A stretch of DNA of 64,000 nt. Origin: Saprospirales bacterium (GTDB lineage Bacteria > Bacteroidota > Bacteroidia > Chitinophagales > JADIYW01). Made by a program: the position numbers and the translations under genes. Positions 35,348 through 44,561 of the stretch are shown here, piece after piece (position 1 is the stretch's first letter; the number at the start of each line of letters is the position of its first letter). The stretch lies in assembly GCA_016711605.1 (NCBI GenBank), contig JADJSS010000009.1, positions 62,001 through 126,000 on the forward strand. Direction: 5' to 3'. Under the pieces are notes generated by a model that worked only from the letters and a program-made list of their open reading frames with translations, was not told the origin of the DNA and did no database searches.

Positions 35348-36640
35348 ATGAAATACACATCCATAGATTCACAACTTTTTATTGAAAACCGTAAAAAATT
35401 TGCTGCACAATTGCCACCAAATTCTATGGCAATTTTATTTGCTAGTGATGAAATGCCACGAAGCGCAGACCAAGCTTTTGTGTTTCGTCAAAATCCAGAT
35501 CTATTTTGGTTAACAGGCATCGACCAGGAAAAAACAATTTTAATTATCTATCCAGATTGCCCAAATCCAATCTATCGCGAAGCATTATTTTTACGAAAAA
35601 CAAATGAAATTATCGCAGTTTGGGAAGGCCACAAATACACGAAAGAAGAAGCGAAAGCAGCATCAGGAATTGATAAAATAAATTGGACAGAAACATTTGA
35701 AGAAGTATTACCAAGTTTGATGGCTTACTGCGAACAAGTATACTTGAATTTAAACGAAAATGACCGTGCTGCAAACGAAGTTCCGTACAAAGATGTTCGA
35801 TTTGCAAACGAGTTAAAATACAAATTTCCAGCGCATTCTATTAAACGACTTGGACCCATTATGTCGAAGTTACGCTCTGTAAAACATGCAACAGAAATTG
35901 AGCTAATTCAACGTGCCTGCAACATAACACGCGATGCCTTTATTCGTGTTTGTAAATTCATGAAACCAGGCGTGATGGAATACGAGGTAGAAGCAGAAAT
36001 TATTCACGAATTTATTCGTCAACGCGCAACTGGACACGCGTACACACCAATAATTGCAAGTGGTTACAATGCTTGTGTGTTGCATTATATTGAAAATAAC
36101 AGAGTATGCAACGATGGTGATTTAGTGTTAATGGATTTTGGTGCTGAATATGCCAATTATGCTGCAGATTTAACCAGAACAATTCCAGCAAATGGCAAAT
36201 TTACACAACGACAAAAAGATGTTTACAATGCTGTTTTGCGCGTAATGAAGCAAGCAAAAACGATGCTAAAACCTGGTGCTATTTTAGCTGATTACAATAA
36301 AGAAGTTGGCAATATAATGGAAACCGAATTAATTGGTTTAGGTTTATTGAATAAAGATGATGTTGCAAAACAAGACAAAGAAAATCCATTGTATAAAAAA
36401 TATTATATGCATGGTGCTTCGCATTTTTTAGGAATTGATGTACATGATATTGGTGATAGATATGCGCCAATGCAAGTTGGTAATGTATTTACTTGCGAAC
36501 CAGGCATTTACATTCCTGAAGAAAAATTAGGCATCAGAATTGAAAACGATATTTTAATTACCGAAAATGGAATAGTCGATTTAATGCAAGATATTCCAAT
36601 TGAAATTGAAGAAATTGAAGAATTAATGAATACTAAATAG
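35348..36640 (+). CDS. pepP: Xaa-Pro aminopeptidase (aminopeptidase P, M24B)
   Basis: 430 residues from the ATG at 35348 (MKYTSIDSQLF). An ATG 11 codons upstream gives a poor N-terminus and was not used. N-terminal AMP_N domain to about 170, then the M24 metallopeptidase with all five ligands: Asp in LMDFGAEYAN, Asp in ADLTRT, His in HFLGIDVHD, Glu in TCEPGIYIP and Glu in IRIENDILI. It removes N-terminal residues ahead of proline. A TATATTTG -7-like box is at 35298-35305. Confidence 0.93.
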   Translation: MKYTSIDSQLFIENRKKFAAQLPPNSMAILFASDEMPRSADQAFVFRQNPDLFWLTGIDQEKTILIIYPDCPNPIYREALFLRKTNEIIAVWEGHKYTKEEAKAASGIDKINWTETFEEVLPSLMAYCEQVYLNLNENDRAANEVPYKDVRFANELKYKFPAHSIKRLGPIMSKLRSVKHATEIELIQRACNITRDAFIRVCKFMKPGVMEYEVEAEIIHEFIRQRATGHAYTPIIASGYNACVLHYIENNRVCNDGDLVLMDFGAEYANYAADLTRTIPANGKFTQRQKDVYNAVLRVMKQAKTMLKPGAILADYNKEVGNIMETELIGLGLLNKDDVAKQDKENPLYKKYYMHGASHFLGIDVHDIGDRYAPMQVGNVFTCEPGIYIPEEKLGIRIENDILITENGIVDLMQDIPIEIEEIEELMNTK

Positions 36641-36647
36641 TGTTCAA

Positions 36648-36887
36648 TTATTGAATTGAACAACTTTGTGTAGTTCCGTTCGGGTCATTGTGTAAAATGT
36701 TACGATTGTTTTGTTCTTCGTAAGATTTACAAACATTTTTTGCACCACCTTTTCCTAACGATTTAATAGGTACTTTTGCAACAGTAACACCACCCATTAA
36801 ACATTCGCAATAGTATGTTTTATTACAAGATGTTGCAAAAACAATCATTGAAGTCATTAATATAAAAAATAAGCGATTTGCTTTCAT
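36648..36887 (-). CDS. Small lipoprotein of unknown function
   Basis: 79 residues from the ATG at 36887, preferred over the one at 36917 because it opens a lipoprotein signal (MKANRLFFIL to TSC, Cys21). The mature part has four further Cys (YCEC, VCKS, SCSI) that could form disulfides. No family recognised. Convergent with pepP, 8 bases apart. Confidence 0.6.
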   Translation of the reverse strand: MKANRLFFILMTSMIVFATSCNKTYYCECLMGGVTVAKVPIKSLGKGGAKNVCKSYEEQNNRNILHNDPNGTTQSCSIQ

Positions 36888-36977
36888 AAAGTGATGTTTA
36901 GATAATAAAGGTAGCAATTCTTAACAAAAAAAACACTATCACGCATCATTTTTTTATAGTTACACTATCTTTACAAC

Positions 36978-37694
36978 ATGCTCGATAAAACAGAAGGCAT
37001 TGTGCTAAAAACCGTTAAATACTCGGAATCGAGTGTAATTGCTACTATTTTCACTAAAAAATTTGGATCGCTTAGTTTTATTGTGCAAGGTTTACGCAGC
37101 ACCAAAAACAAACAAAAAGGAAATTTAATTCAATCTGGAAATATTTTACAGCTCGAAATTTATTTAAAAGAACAACGCAATTTAAATCGAATTAAAGAAT
37201 ATTCTACAGCATACATTTATACCAATGCTAATTTCATAAAACAAAGCATTTTAATTTTTTGTATTGAGTTGATTTCGAAATGTGTGAAAGAACACGAAGT
37301 AAATGAACGACTATACGATTATGTTTCTTTATTCTTAATTGAATTAGATAAAGACGAACATTCTATAGAAAATAAACCATTGTATTTTTTGCTCGAAACT
37401 GCAAGTATTTTAGGTTTTGAATTTTCGATGCAAAATATTTTAAACGGTAAATATTTTAATTTAGAACGTGGCAAATTTGAAGACGTTCCAACATCAACAC
37501 AAAGTAATTTAAACGAAAACGAAACCTTGTTATTGAAAAAATTAATTGCTGTTTACTACGATAAAAACGAACTTAAATTCAATTCTACGGAACGTAAAAT
37601 ATTATTAGAAAAACTGATTTTATATTTTCGCTGGCACATTCCTGATTTCACCGATTTGAAATCACCAGCTGTTTTACATGAAGTTTTGCGATAA
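36978..37694 (+). CDS. recO: DNA repair protein RecO
   Basis: 238 residues. N-terminal OB fold begins DKTEGIVLKTVKYSESSVIATIF; the helical C-terminal region follows. RecO loads RecA on SSB-coated DNA with RecR. The zinc-binding Cys cluster of some RecO proteins is absent, as in many Bacteroidota. Convergent with prfA. Confidence 0.92.
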   Translation: MLDKTEGIVLKTVKYSESSVIATIFTKKFGSLSFIVQGLRSTKNKQKGNLIQSGNILQLEIYLKEQRNLNRIKEYSTAYIYTNANFIKQSILIFCIELISKCVKEHEVNERLYDYVSLFLIELDKDEHSIENKPLYFLLETASILGFEFSMQNILNGKYFNLERGKFEDVPTSTQSNLNENETLLLKKLIAVYYDKNELKFNSTERKILLEKLILYFRWHIPDFTDLKSPAVLHEVLR

Positions 37695-37712
37695 TCTACA
37701 AACCACCAACCT

Positions 37713-38765
37713 TCAATTTCTCGCGTTTTCTTCAAAGTTGAGTTTGTCGATGATAGATTGCAAATCGCCATTCATAATTTCACCTAAATTATACATCGTT
37801 AAATTAATACGATGATCGGTAACTCTACCTTGTGGATAGTTATATGTTCTGATTTTGGCACTTCTATCACCAGTAGATACTAATGTTTTGCGCTGTTTTG
37901 CAATCGCTTCGTTATGCACAGCCAATGCTTTTTCGTACAAACGCGTACGTAACACTTTCATCGCACTTTCATAGTTTTTATGTTGCGAACGTCCATCTTG
38001 GCATTCAGCAATAGTACCAGTTGGAATGTGTGTTAAACGTACCGCAGACTCAGTTTTATTTACGTGTTGTCCACCAGCACCAGACGCACGATATACATCT
38101 TTGCGAATATCAGCCATATTTATTTCTACGTCAACTTCATCAGCTTCTGGCAACACAGCAACAGATGCAGCCGAAGTATGCACACGACCTTGCGATTCGG
38201 TTTCTGGTACACGCTGCACTCGATGTACACCAGATTCATATTTCAAAACACCATATACACCATCACCAGTTACTTCTACAACAACCTCTTTAAAACCACC
38301 AGCTGTTCCAGCATTTTCATTCATAATTTCGGTGGTCCAACCTTTGTTTTCGCAATATTTTAAATACATACGCAACAAATCACCAGCAAAAATACTGGCT
38401 TCATCACCACCAGTTCCTGCACGAATTTCTAAAATGGCGTTCTTATCATCTTCAGGATCTTTCGGAATTAATAAAAAACGAATATCGTCTTCCATCGTTG
38501 GCAACATCGCTAATTGTTCTTCCAATTCCATTTTTGCCATCTCACGTAGCTCAGCATCCTTTTCTTCGTTTAAAACTTCTTTATTAAAATCGATATTGGA
38601 TAATAAATTTTTGTATTCTAAATATTTATTGGCAATTAACTCTAAATCTTTATATTCTTTAGATGTTTTTTTAAATTTTTGCATATCACCTACCACACCA
38701 GGATCGCCGAGCTGCGATTCCAAATCTTTATACCTAAAATAAATTAATTCTAATTTGTCTAACAT
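37713..38765 (-). CDS. prfA: Peptide chain release factor 1
   Basis: 350 residues. GGQ catalytic motif at 231-233 (GAGGQHVNK). The codon-recognition tripeptide is of the P-x-T type (PET at 187-189), which assigns RF1 (UAA/UAG) rather than RF2 (SPF). Its -7 box is at 38774-38781, so the leader is only a few bases long. Confidence 0.96.
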   Translation of the reverse strand: MLDKLELIYFRYKDLESQLGDPGVVGDMQKFKKTSKEYKDLELIANKYLEYKNLLSNIDFNKEVLNEEKDAELREMAKMELEEQLAMLPTMEDDIRFLLIPKDPEDDKNAILEIRAGTGGDEASIFAGDLLRMYLKYCENKGWTTEIMNENAGTAGGFKEVVVEVTGDGVYGVLKYESGVHRVQRVPETESQGRVHTSAASVAVLPEADEVDVEINMADIRKDVYRASGAGGQHVNKTESAVRLTHIPTGTIAECQDGRSQHKNYESAMKVLRTRLYEKALAVHNEAIAKQRKTLVSTGDRSAKIRTYNYPQGRVTDHRINLTMYNLGEIMNGDLQSIIDKLNFEENARN

Positions 38766-38773
38766 AACGAGCG

Positions 38774-38781
38774 CAAAGGTA
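38774..38781 (-). promoter_or_regulatory. -7 box of prfA
   Basis: TACCTTTG on the minus strand, 8 bases before the ATG, followed by CGC. The predicted transcript starts at or next to the start codon. No matching -33 box at 17-23 bases. Confidence 0.5.
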
Positions 38782-38851
38782 CATCATTCGTATTATTTAT
38801 CCATGTTCAATTTTTGTTATAAAATTGCTTATTTTTAGAAAAACAATTACT

Positions 38852-39325
38852 ATGCAGAAAACTTTATTGTTTTTATTGGTGATTTGCATGTTGCTTTCAT
38901 GCAAAAATTTAGTAAAAAATGGAAAAGAAACAGTTGTTATTGGAAACGATTACAATGTAAATGGATTGAACCCAAACTACGATTGGACTGGCACTTATGA
39001 ACTAAAAGATGATACTACTCTATATACGTTAAAACTGCACAAACGTAGTGTGGATGGAAATTATGAAATGCAATTTTTTTCGAACGATAAAAATATTGAT
39101 TTGTATAAAAGTTCTATTTACGATGCAAAAGATGATTCAGCAAATATCTACATCAAATTTTTAAATAACTTTCAACTAGATGCCAAACCGCTTGGTTTTA
39201 AAAGTGGTGATACATTGTTTATTTTGCATTTGAATGATGATAAAACTAAAAATTCTATTTTTAAATCTTTTCATCCAAAAACAAAAAACATACAATTTAC
39301 CAAAACAAGCGAAACTTACAATTAA
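38852..39325 (+). CDS. Lipoprotein of unknown function
   Basis: 157 residues from the ATG at 38852 (MQKTLLFLLV), chosen because it begins a lipoprotein signal with LLSC (Cys17); an upstream in-frame codon at 38825 would spoil it. The mature domain is mostly beta (YDWTGTYELKDDTTLYTLKLH). A lipocalin-like barrel is possible; I do not recognise a family. It lies 26 bases before the UPF0114 gene. Confidence 0.65.
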   Translation: MQKTLLFLLVICMLLSCKNLVKNGKETVVIGNDYNVNGLNPNYDWTGTYELKDDTTLYTLKLHKRSVDGNYEMQFFSNDKNIDLYKSSIYDAKDDSANIYIKFLNNFQLDAKPLGFKSGDTLFILHLNDDKTKNSIFKSFHPKTKNIQFTKTSETYN

Positions 39326-39351
39326 ACCAAAAACTATAAAAAAAATTACAC

Positions 39352-39870
39352 ATGAGAAGAATTGAAAAAATATTAGAACAATTATTATTTGCCAGTCGAT
39401 GGATTCAAGCACCAATTTATTTTGGATTGATTATCGGCTCGATGGTTTATACCTATAAATTCTTGATTGAATTAATTCATTTGTGTTTTCATGCAAACGA
39501 ATGGACCGAAGAAACAGTAATGCTTTCGATCTTAACGTTGATTGACATTTCGATGGTAGTAAATTTAATTGTGATTGTAGTAATAGGTGGTTACTCAACA
39601 TTTGTAAGTAAACTAGATTTTGGCAAACACGAAGACAAACCAGATTGGCTGGCACAAATTAATGCAGGCACACTAAAAGTGAAATTGGCTATCTCATTGG
39701 TTGGTGTTTCAAGCATTCAATTATTGCGATCTTTTATAGATATAAAAGGCATTGAAAAAGACCATGTATTGCTACAAATTTTAATTCATGTAGTATTCTT
39801 AGTATCGAGTATTATTTTGGCAGTTACGGATAAAATAATGCATGGAACTTCACATGACGGACAGCACTAA
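39352..39870 (+). CDS. UPF0114 / YqhA-family membrane protein
   Basis: 172 residues, four predicted membrane helices. IEKILEQLLFASRWIQAPIY and NLIVIVVIGGYSTFVSKLDF, then WLAQINAGTLKVKLAISLVG, are the family signature. Function unknown. Its stop overlaps by 4 bases the end of the convergent SDR gene. Confidence 0.9.
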   Translation: MRRIEKILEQLLFASRWIQAPIYFGLIIGSMVYTYKFLIELIHLCFHANEWTEETVMLSILTLIDISMVVNLIVIVVIGGYSTFVSKLDFGKHEDKPDWLAQINAGTLKVKLAISLVGVSSIQLLRSFIDIKGIEKDHVLLQILIHVVFLVSSIILAVTDKIMHGTSHDGQH

Positions 39871-40682
39871 TTCTTGGTTATATAATCACTCATTCTTTTT
39901 ATGATTTTGCTATAACCAACAGGCATGGTTCGTGCCAATCTATCACCAAGTATTGCATCAATACCAATTAATACTTTTTCATCTTTTTGCTCAATATGCT
40001 TTAAAATTACTTTAGCTGCTTGTTCTGGCGAAGTACGTTCTAATGCTTTTTGAAATTTTGCATCTAATGAAGCATTTTTTTCGTAATGAATAGCATTTTT
40101 ATAAATGTTAGTATTGATTCCGCCAGGATGCACGCAATATACTTCTACATTCGTATCCATTAATTCCATTCGCAGCGATTCTGTGAAACCACGAACCGCA
40201 AATTTTGTAGTACAATATGGAACTTGATCAGCAACACCAACCAAGCCAAATAAACTCGAAATATTTACAATCACAGCTTCAGGTCTTTCTAATAAACTAT
40301 TTAAAAATGCTTTTGTATGATAGACAACACCATAAACATTCACATCCATAATTTTTCTAAAATCATCCATTTTTACATCTTTCAATGATATTTTTCCGAG
40401 CGCAAAACCAGCATTGTTAAAGAGCAAATCAATATGATGGAATTTTTTAATGATTTTACTTGCAAAATCTGTAATTTCTTTTTCTACAGAAACATCAACA
40501 ACATATGTGTAGCAATCTGCACCAATCTTTTGCACTAAGTTTTCAGTAACAGAAAGTGTATCAGCATTTTTGTCAGATATTATAAGCGTTGCACCTTTTT
40601 TTGCTAACTCAGTAGCTAATGCTTGTCCGATTCCTGACCCAGCTCCAGTAATAACAGCAATTTTGTTTTTAAAAGATTTCAT
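39867..40682 (-). CDS. Short-chain dehydrogenase/reductase
   Basis: 271 residues. Rossmann motif TGAGSGIGQ near 12-20, NNAG near 90, catalytic Ser in NISSLFG and YxxxK in PYCTTKFA. NAD(P)-dependent oxidoreductase; the substrate cannot be read from sequence. The C-terminal 40 residues (EQKDEKVLIGIDAILGDRLAR) resemble SDRs acting on lipids or acyl chains, but this is only a hint. Confidence 0.9.
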   Translation of the reverse strand: MKSFKNKIAVITGAGSGIGQALATELAKKGATLIISDKNADTLSVTENLVQKIGADCYTYVVDVSVEKEITDFASKIIKKFHHIDLLFNNAGFALGKISLKDVKMDDFRKIMDVNVYGVVYHTKAFLNSLLERPEAVIVNISSLFGLVGVADQVPYCTTKFAVRGFTESLRMELMDTNVEVYCVHPGGINTNIYKNAIHYEKNASLDAKFQKALERTSPEQAAKVILKHIEQKDEKVLIGIDAILGDRLARTMPVGYSKIIKRMSDYITKN

Positions 40683-40795
40683 ACTATTTAATTTTTAATT
40701 ATCGAAAGATATTGATTTGCGTCAATAAATCAACTAAACAATTGTAAATAACGAAGATTCTATTTATTTTGATAGGTAATTGATTTTTTTGGCTC

Positions 40796-40803
40796 TAAAT
40801 TTG
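40796..40803 (+). promoter_or_regulatory. -7 box of the YceI gene
   Basis: TAAATTTG followed by CAT, 28 bases before the start. A TTTTG at 40767-40771 is 24 bases away, slightly too far for a good -33 box. Confidence 0.35.
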
Positions 40804-40831
40804 CATACACATTTCTAATAAAACAACAATA

Positions 40832-41482
40832 ATGAAATCTAATACATTACAATCATTTTTACTGCTAGCAATTGTAGTTTTATCAAATTCGATATTTGCA
40901 CAATCTACAACTAAAACAAAACAAGCAGCAACCACTACTAAAGTTGTCACTGCTGTTAAAGTAGTTGGAATTAATACAGAAGCAAGTAATATAAAATGGA
41001 TTGGAAAAAAGATTTTAGGACAACATAATGGACAAGTAAAAATTCAATCTGGTACTTTAACAATTAAAAATAATGCAATTTCTGGTGGTGAGTTTACAAT
41101 TGACATGAAATCAATTACTTGCGATGACTTAACAGATGCTGATTACAATAAAAAATTGATTGGTCATTTAACCAGCAGTGATTTTTTTAATGTAGAAGCA
41201 TTCCCAACAGCTACTTTGAAGATTACCAAAGTGTTAAAAAACACTAAAATTGCTAATACATACAACCTTACTGCTAATTTAACCGTCAAAGGTATAACAA
41301 AGAGTATAACATTTCCTGCAACGTTTAAAAAAGTTGGAAATGTATTTGAAGGAAATGCAAAAATTACGTTAGATAGAACAAAATGGGACATCAAATATGG
41401 CTCATCTAGTTTTTTTGAAGGATTAGGCGACAAAGCCATCAAGAATGAAATTGAGTTGAACGTAAACATTGCATCTAATTAA
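40832..41482 (+). CDS. YceI-family periplasmic lipocalin-like protein
   Basis: 216 residues. Signal peptide 1-23 (ends IFAQ), short Thr/Ala linker, then a YceI domain (about 48-216: IKWIGKKILGQHNGQVKIQSG, GEFTIDMKSITCDDL, TANLTVKGITKSITFPATF). YceI proteins bind isoprenoid or other long amphipathic molecules in a barrel. Monocistronic with two hairpins downstream. Confidence 0.92.
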   Translation: MKSNTLQSFLLLAIVVLSNSIFAQSTTKTKQAATTTKVVTAVKVVGINTEASNIKWIGKKILGQHNGQVKIQSGTLTIKNNAISGGEFTIDMKSITCDDLTDADYNKKLIGHLTSSDFFNVEAFPTATLKITKVLKNTKIANTYNLTANLTVKGITKSITFPATFKKVGNVFEGNAKITLDRTKWDIKYGSSSFFEGLGDKAIKNEIELNVNIASN

Positions 41483-41497
41483 TTCCGAACTCTATTG

Positions 41498-41523
41498 ATT
41501 GCCGCGAGGCAATTGGGTTTTTC
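41498..41523 (+). terminator. Rho-independent terminator of the YceI gene
   Basis: ATTGCC-GCGA-GGCAAT stem with a GNRA tetraloop, followed by TGGGTTTTT, 16 bases after the stop. Confidence 0.8.
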
Positions 41524-41544
41524 ATAGTTTTATGGTTTTTGTGG

Positions 41545-41580
41545 CTTGTCCGATCTCTCTGGTCGGACAAGTCATTTTTT
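41545..41580. terminator. Second hairpin, likely bidirectional terminator
   Basis: CTTGTCCGA (41545-41553) pairs with TCGGACAAG (41563-41571) across a 9-base loop and is followed by TCATTTTTT. It stands between the YceI gene and the convergent ABC exporter. It resembles the TCGGTC/GACCGA palindrome at 23895-23910. Confidence 0.6.
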
Positions 41581-41707
41581 AGGCAAAACTGAACTGAAAT
41601 TTATTTGAACTATGATTTGTATGATAAAGTGATTATTGTGGTTTTTATCTTAATAATGTTGTTTGTTACTCTAAGAATCTAAGTTTAGTTTCTCATGATT
41701 CACGACT

Positions 41708-43525
41708 CTACAATTGCTGTAAATCTACCAACTTTTTATATTCACCATTGCGTTGCATTAATTGCAGATGCGAACCTTGCTCTATAATATTTCCATCTTT
41801 TAATACTACAATTTCATCAGCAAATTGCACCGTTGACAATCGATGTGCAATTATTATAGCTGTTTTATTTTGCAATAAATTTTGCAACGCATCATGTACC
41901 AATTTTTCCGAATTGCTATCTAGATGTGAAGTTGCTTCATCTAAAATTAAAATTGGTGCGTTTTTATAAATAGCACGCGCAATGGTTAAGCGTTGTTGCT
42001 CACCACCACTCAATTTAATACCATTATCACCAATATTAGTTTCGTATTGTTGCGGTAATTTTTCAATGAAATCAGCAGCATTTGCTAGTGTTGCCGCATT
42101 TTGTATCGCACTAAAATCAACCTCTTTTCCTAAAGCAATATTATTGGTTGCTGTATCATTAAACAGTGTTGTTTGTTGTGTAACCAAGCCAGTTAAAGCA
42201 CGTAAATTTTCTTGAGTAATTGTTTTTATATTTTTTCCATCAATTAAAATTTCGCCGTTGGTTACATCAAAAAAGCGCAATAATAATTGAATAAAAGTAG
42301 ATTTTCCAGAACCAGAAACACCAACCAACGCAATTTTTTTTCCTTTTGGAATTTCAAGATTGATATTTTTTAAAACATCAACTTCATCATAAGCAAATGA
42401 TACATTTTTAAATTCAATTTTATCTGTGAAAACATCAACAACTGCTGCATTTTCTGCATTGTTAATTTTATTTTTTTCGTGCAATAATTCTTCAATTCTT
42501 TTCAGCGAAGCCAATCCTTTTTGAATAAAATAAAACGCATTTGAAAACGCTTTTGCTGGTTGAATAATTTGTGAAAAAATCACAATGAATGCAATAAATG
42601 CTTCTGCACTCAATGGTGATGTATGGTTGATGACCATTCGACCGCCAATAAACAACACAACGACAACTACACAAATACCTAAAAACTCAGACAACGGTGT
42701 AGATAAATCGCGCTTGCGAATCATGCCTGTTCCAATTTTATTGTGTTGTTGGTTAATATTTGCAAATCGTTCCGATAATTTTTTTTCAGCAGTAAATGAT
42801 TTGATGATACGAATACCTGAAATCGTTTCATCAACTAACGAATTGATTACACCTTGTAAATGTTGCGAGTTAGCTGATGCTTGTTTTAATGTTTTGCCTA
42901 TCTTACCAATTATAAAACCAGAAATTGGCAAAATAATCAAGACAAATAAAGTTAACTGTGGACTCAAAATTAGCATAGTAACCAAGGTTGCAATAATAGT
43001 TACTGGTTCTTTAAAAGCAACTTCTAAAAAATGTAAAATACCATATTCTACTTCTTGCACATCGTTGGTTAAACGCGTTAAAACATCGCCTTTTTTGTTT
43101 TCTGAAAAATACAAAACATGCAAGCTTAAAATTTTATCATACAATTGCTGACGAATATTGCTGGCAATTCCGGTACGCATCGGCGCTAAAAAATGAACGG
43201 CAAAGTATCTGAAAATATTTTTTATAAAAAAAACAGTAACTGTTAAACCACAAATAAACAACAACGCGTTAGCTTTGCCATATTGCTGTATGATTGACAA
43301 AATAGTGTTGTTGAAATTCGCTTCAAAAAAATCTTTCAAGTGAAAAATACTGAACGCAACTTTTTCAGTAATTGGTTTAATATCTTCTGCATGAAAAATA
43401 AGATTCAAAAAAGGAATCAACATCAAAAAAGAAAAAATGGAAAATATCGTAGAAAACAAATTAAATACAATATTCAAAAAAATATTAATTCGGTATGGTT
43501 TGCAATATGTAAGTAGATTTTTCAA
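41708..43525 (-). CDS. MsbA-like ABC exporter (membrane and ATPase domains fused)
   Basis: 605 residues. Six-helix membrane domain 1-335, ATPase domain 365-605 with Walker A at 402-410 (GVSGSGKST), signature LSGGEQ at 505-510, Walker B ILILDE ending at 530 and H-loop in IIAHRLS. Half-transporter that works as a dimer; lipid A/phospholipid flipping is the nearest known role, but drug or peptide export cannot be excluded. The start is TTG: an in-frame stop lies just upstream and no ATG is available before residue 35. A -7 box lies 17 bases away. Confidence 0.92.
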   Translation of the reverse strand: MKNLLTYCKPYRINIFLNIVFNLFSTIFSIFSFLMLIPFLNLIFHAEDIKPITEKVAFSIFHLKDFFEANFNNTILSIIQQYGKANALLFICGLTVTVFFIKNIFRYFAVHFLAPMRTGIASNIRQQLYDKILSLHVLYFSENKKGDVLTRLTNDVQEVEYGILHFLEVAFKEPVTIIATLVTMLILSPQLTLFVLIILPISGFIIGKIGKTLKQASANSQHLQGVINSLVDETISGIRIIKSFTAEKKLSERFANINQQHNKIGTGMIRKRDLSTPLSEFLGICVVVVVLFIGGRMVINHTSPLSAEAFIAFIVIFSQIIQPAKAFSNAFYFIQKGLASLKRIEELLHEKNKINNAENAAVVDVFTDKIEFKNVSFAYDEVDVLKNINLEIPKGKKIALVGVSGSGKSTFIQLLLRFFDVTNGEILIDGKNIKTITQENLRALTGLVTQQTTLFNDTATNNIALGKEVDFSAIQNAATLANAADFIEKLPQQYETNIGDNGIKLSGGEQQRLTIARAIYKNAPILILDEATSHLDSNSEKLVHDALQNLLQNKTAIIIAHRLSTVQFADEIVVLKDGNIIEQGSHLQLMQRNGEYKKLVDLQQL

Positions 43526-43541
43526 ATGCTATTTCAATCAA

Positions 43542-43549
43542 CAAAGATA
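43542..43549 (-). promoter_or_regulatory. -7 box of the ABC exporter gene
   Basis: TATCTTTG on the minus strand, 17 bases before the TTG start; predicted leader about 10 bases. It faces the rbfA promoter, so the two promoters overlap in a 83-base divergent spacer. Confidence 0.45.
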
Positions 43550-43557
43550 GGGTTAAG

Positions 43558-43590
43558 TTGACAAAACAACTATTATAATGCTTACTTTTG
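43558..43590 (+). promoter_or_regulatory. Candidate promoter of the rbfA operon
   Basis: TTG (43558-43560), 22-base spacer, TACTTTTG (43583-43590); start codon 19 bases further on. Spacing is at the long end of the accepted range. Confidence 0.45.
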
Positions 43591-43608
43591 TGTATTATAA
43601 TTTTGAAT

Positions 43609-43998
43609 ATGGAAACAATTAGACAACGGCAAGTTGCCAAAATGATACAATTAGAAATGAGTGAATTGATGCAGAAAGATTTGCCACATATTTTAGAAGG
43701 TGCCATGGTTACCATTTCAGGTGTACGCGTTACGCCTGATTTGTACACTGCTAGAATTTATGTAAGTATTTACAATCACAAAAATCCAGATGCTGTTTTA
43801 GATATTTTAGACAAAAGCAACAAAAATATTCGCGGTATTTTAGGTAGTAAAATAAAAAACAAAGTGCGCTCTATTCCGCAGCTCGAATTTTTTAAAGACG
43901 AAACATTAGAAGAAGTGCAGAATCTGGAACGCATCTTCAGTGAAATCAAAAAGAAAGATGCTGAACTGGAAAAATTGAGAGGTGATAAAAGTGAATAA
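43609..43998 (+). CDS. rbfA: Ribosome-binding factor A
   Basis: 129 residues from the ATG at 43609 (METIRQRQVAKMIQLEMSEL). KH-like fold with VTISGVRVTPDLYTARIYVS and RSIPQLEFFKDETLEE. It helps mature the 5' end of 16S rRNA in the small subunit. First gene of a three-gene run ending in a LolE-like permease. Confidence 0.93.
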   Translation: METIRQRQVAKMIQLEMSELMQKDLPHILEGAMVTISGVRVTPDLYTARIYVSIYNHKNPDAVLDILDKSNKNIRGILGSKIKNKVRSIPQLEFFKDETLEEVQNLERIFSEIKKKDAELEKLRGDKSE

Positions 43999-44016
43999 TT
44001 TGCAGCATTTCTAAAT

Positions 44017-44541
44017 ATGACAAATAAAGCGTTAATAAAAATTATAGGAATTTTAGCAATAATTTCTTTGGCAACAATTTTATTGAATTTATTGAGCTAT
44101 AACGAAATCATCGATTATGTTTATGTATATTCTTCAAATATCTTTTCCTTATTAGGACTCTATCTTCTTTTTTATAATAGTTCGATAAGACAAACCATAT
44201 TTTGGAGAATATTAAATGTCTGCATTGCAATATTATTAGTTGGCGCATGGATGAAAATTATACATTTACCAACAGCTGATATTGTGGTCACAATTGCATT
44301 ATCATCAATTTCGATAACATACATTATGCGATTTATAAAAAAAGAAAAAAAATCACATTTAGATATTTTAAAATTATTTTGGATTCTATCAGCATTTATT
44401 ATTGCAAATTTGATTTTCTTGCATATTGTTACAAAAGATTTTATAATTATTAGTAGAACTTTATTTTGTATTACACTTTTAGACTTCTGTTTAATTGAGT
44501 ACAACATTATAAAACTAAGTCAAAAAACTATTGACCAATAA
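44017..44541 (+). CDS. Small multi-spanning membrane protein, GldL-like motif
   Basis: 174 residues, five to six hydrophobic helices. One segment, GAWMKIIHLPTADIVV, resembles the 'G-x-x-x-K-I-x-H-x-P' helix-turn-helix at the N-terminus of GldL-type proteins, but the rest of GldL is missing. Unknown function. It lies 18 bases after rbfA and 20 before the permease gene, so probably one transcript. Confidence 0.65.
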   Translation: MTNKALIKIIGILAIISLATILLNLLSYNEIIDYVYVYSSNIFSLLGLYLLFYNSSIRQTIFWRILNVCIAILLVGAWMKIIHLPTADIVVTIALSSISITYIMRFIKKEKKSHLDILKLFWILSAFIIANLIFLHIVTKDFIIISRTLFCITLLDFCLIEYNIIKLSQKTIDQ

Positions 44542-44561
44542 CAATTGACTAATCAACCAAC

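Noticed and set aside
38026..38742. 238-codon ORF antisense to prfA
   Set aside because: It lies wholly opposite a conserved gene and is Ser/Thr-rich low-complexity sequence, a shadow of prfA codon use.
42585..43151. 188-codon ORF antisense to the ABC exporter
   Set aside because: Mirror frame of a conserved membrane domain; no independent signal.
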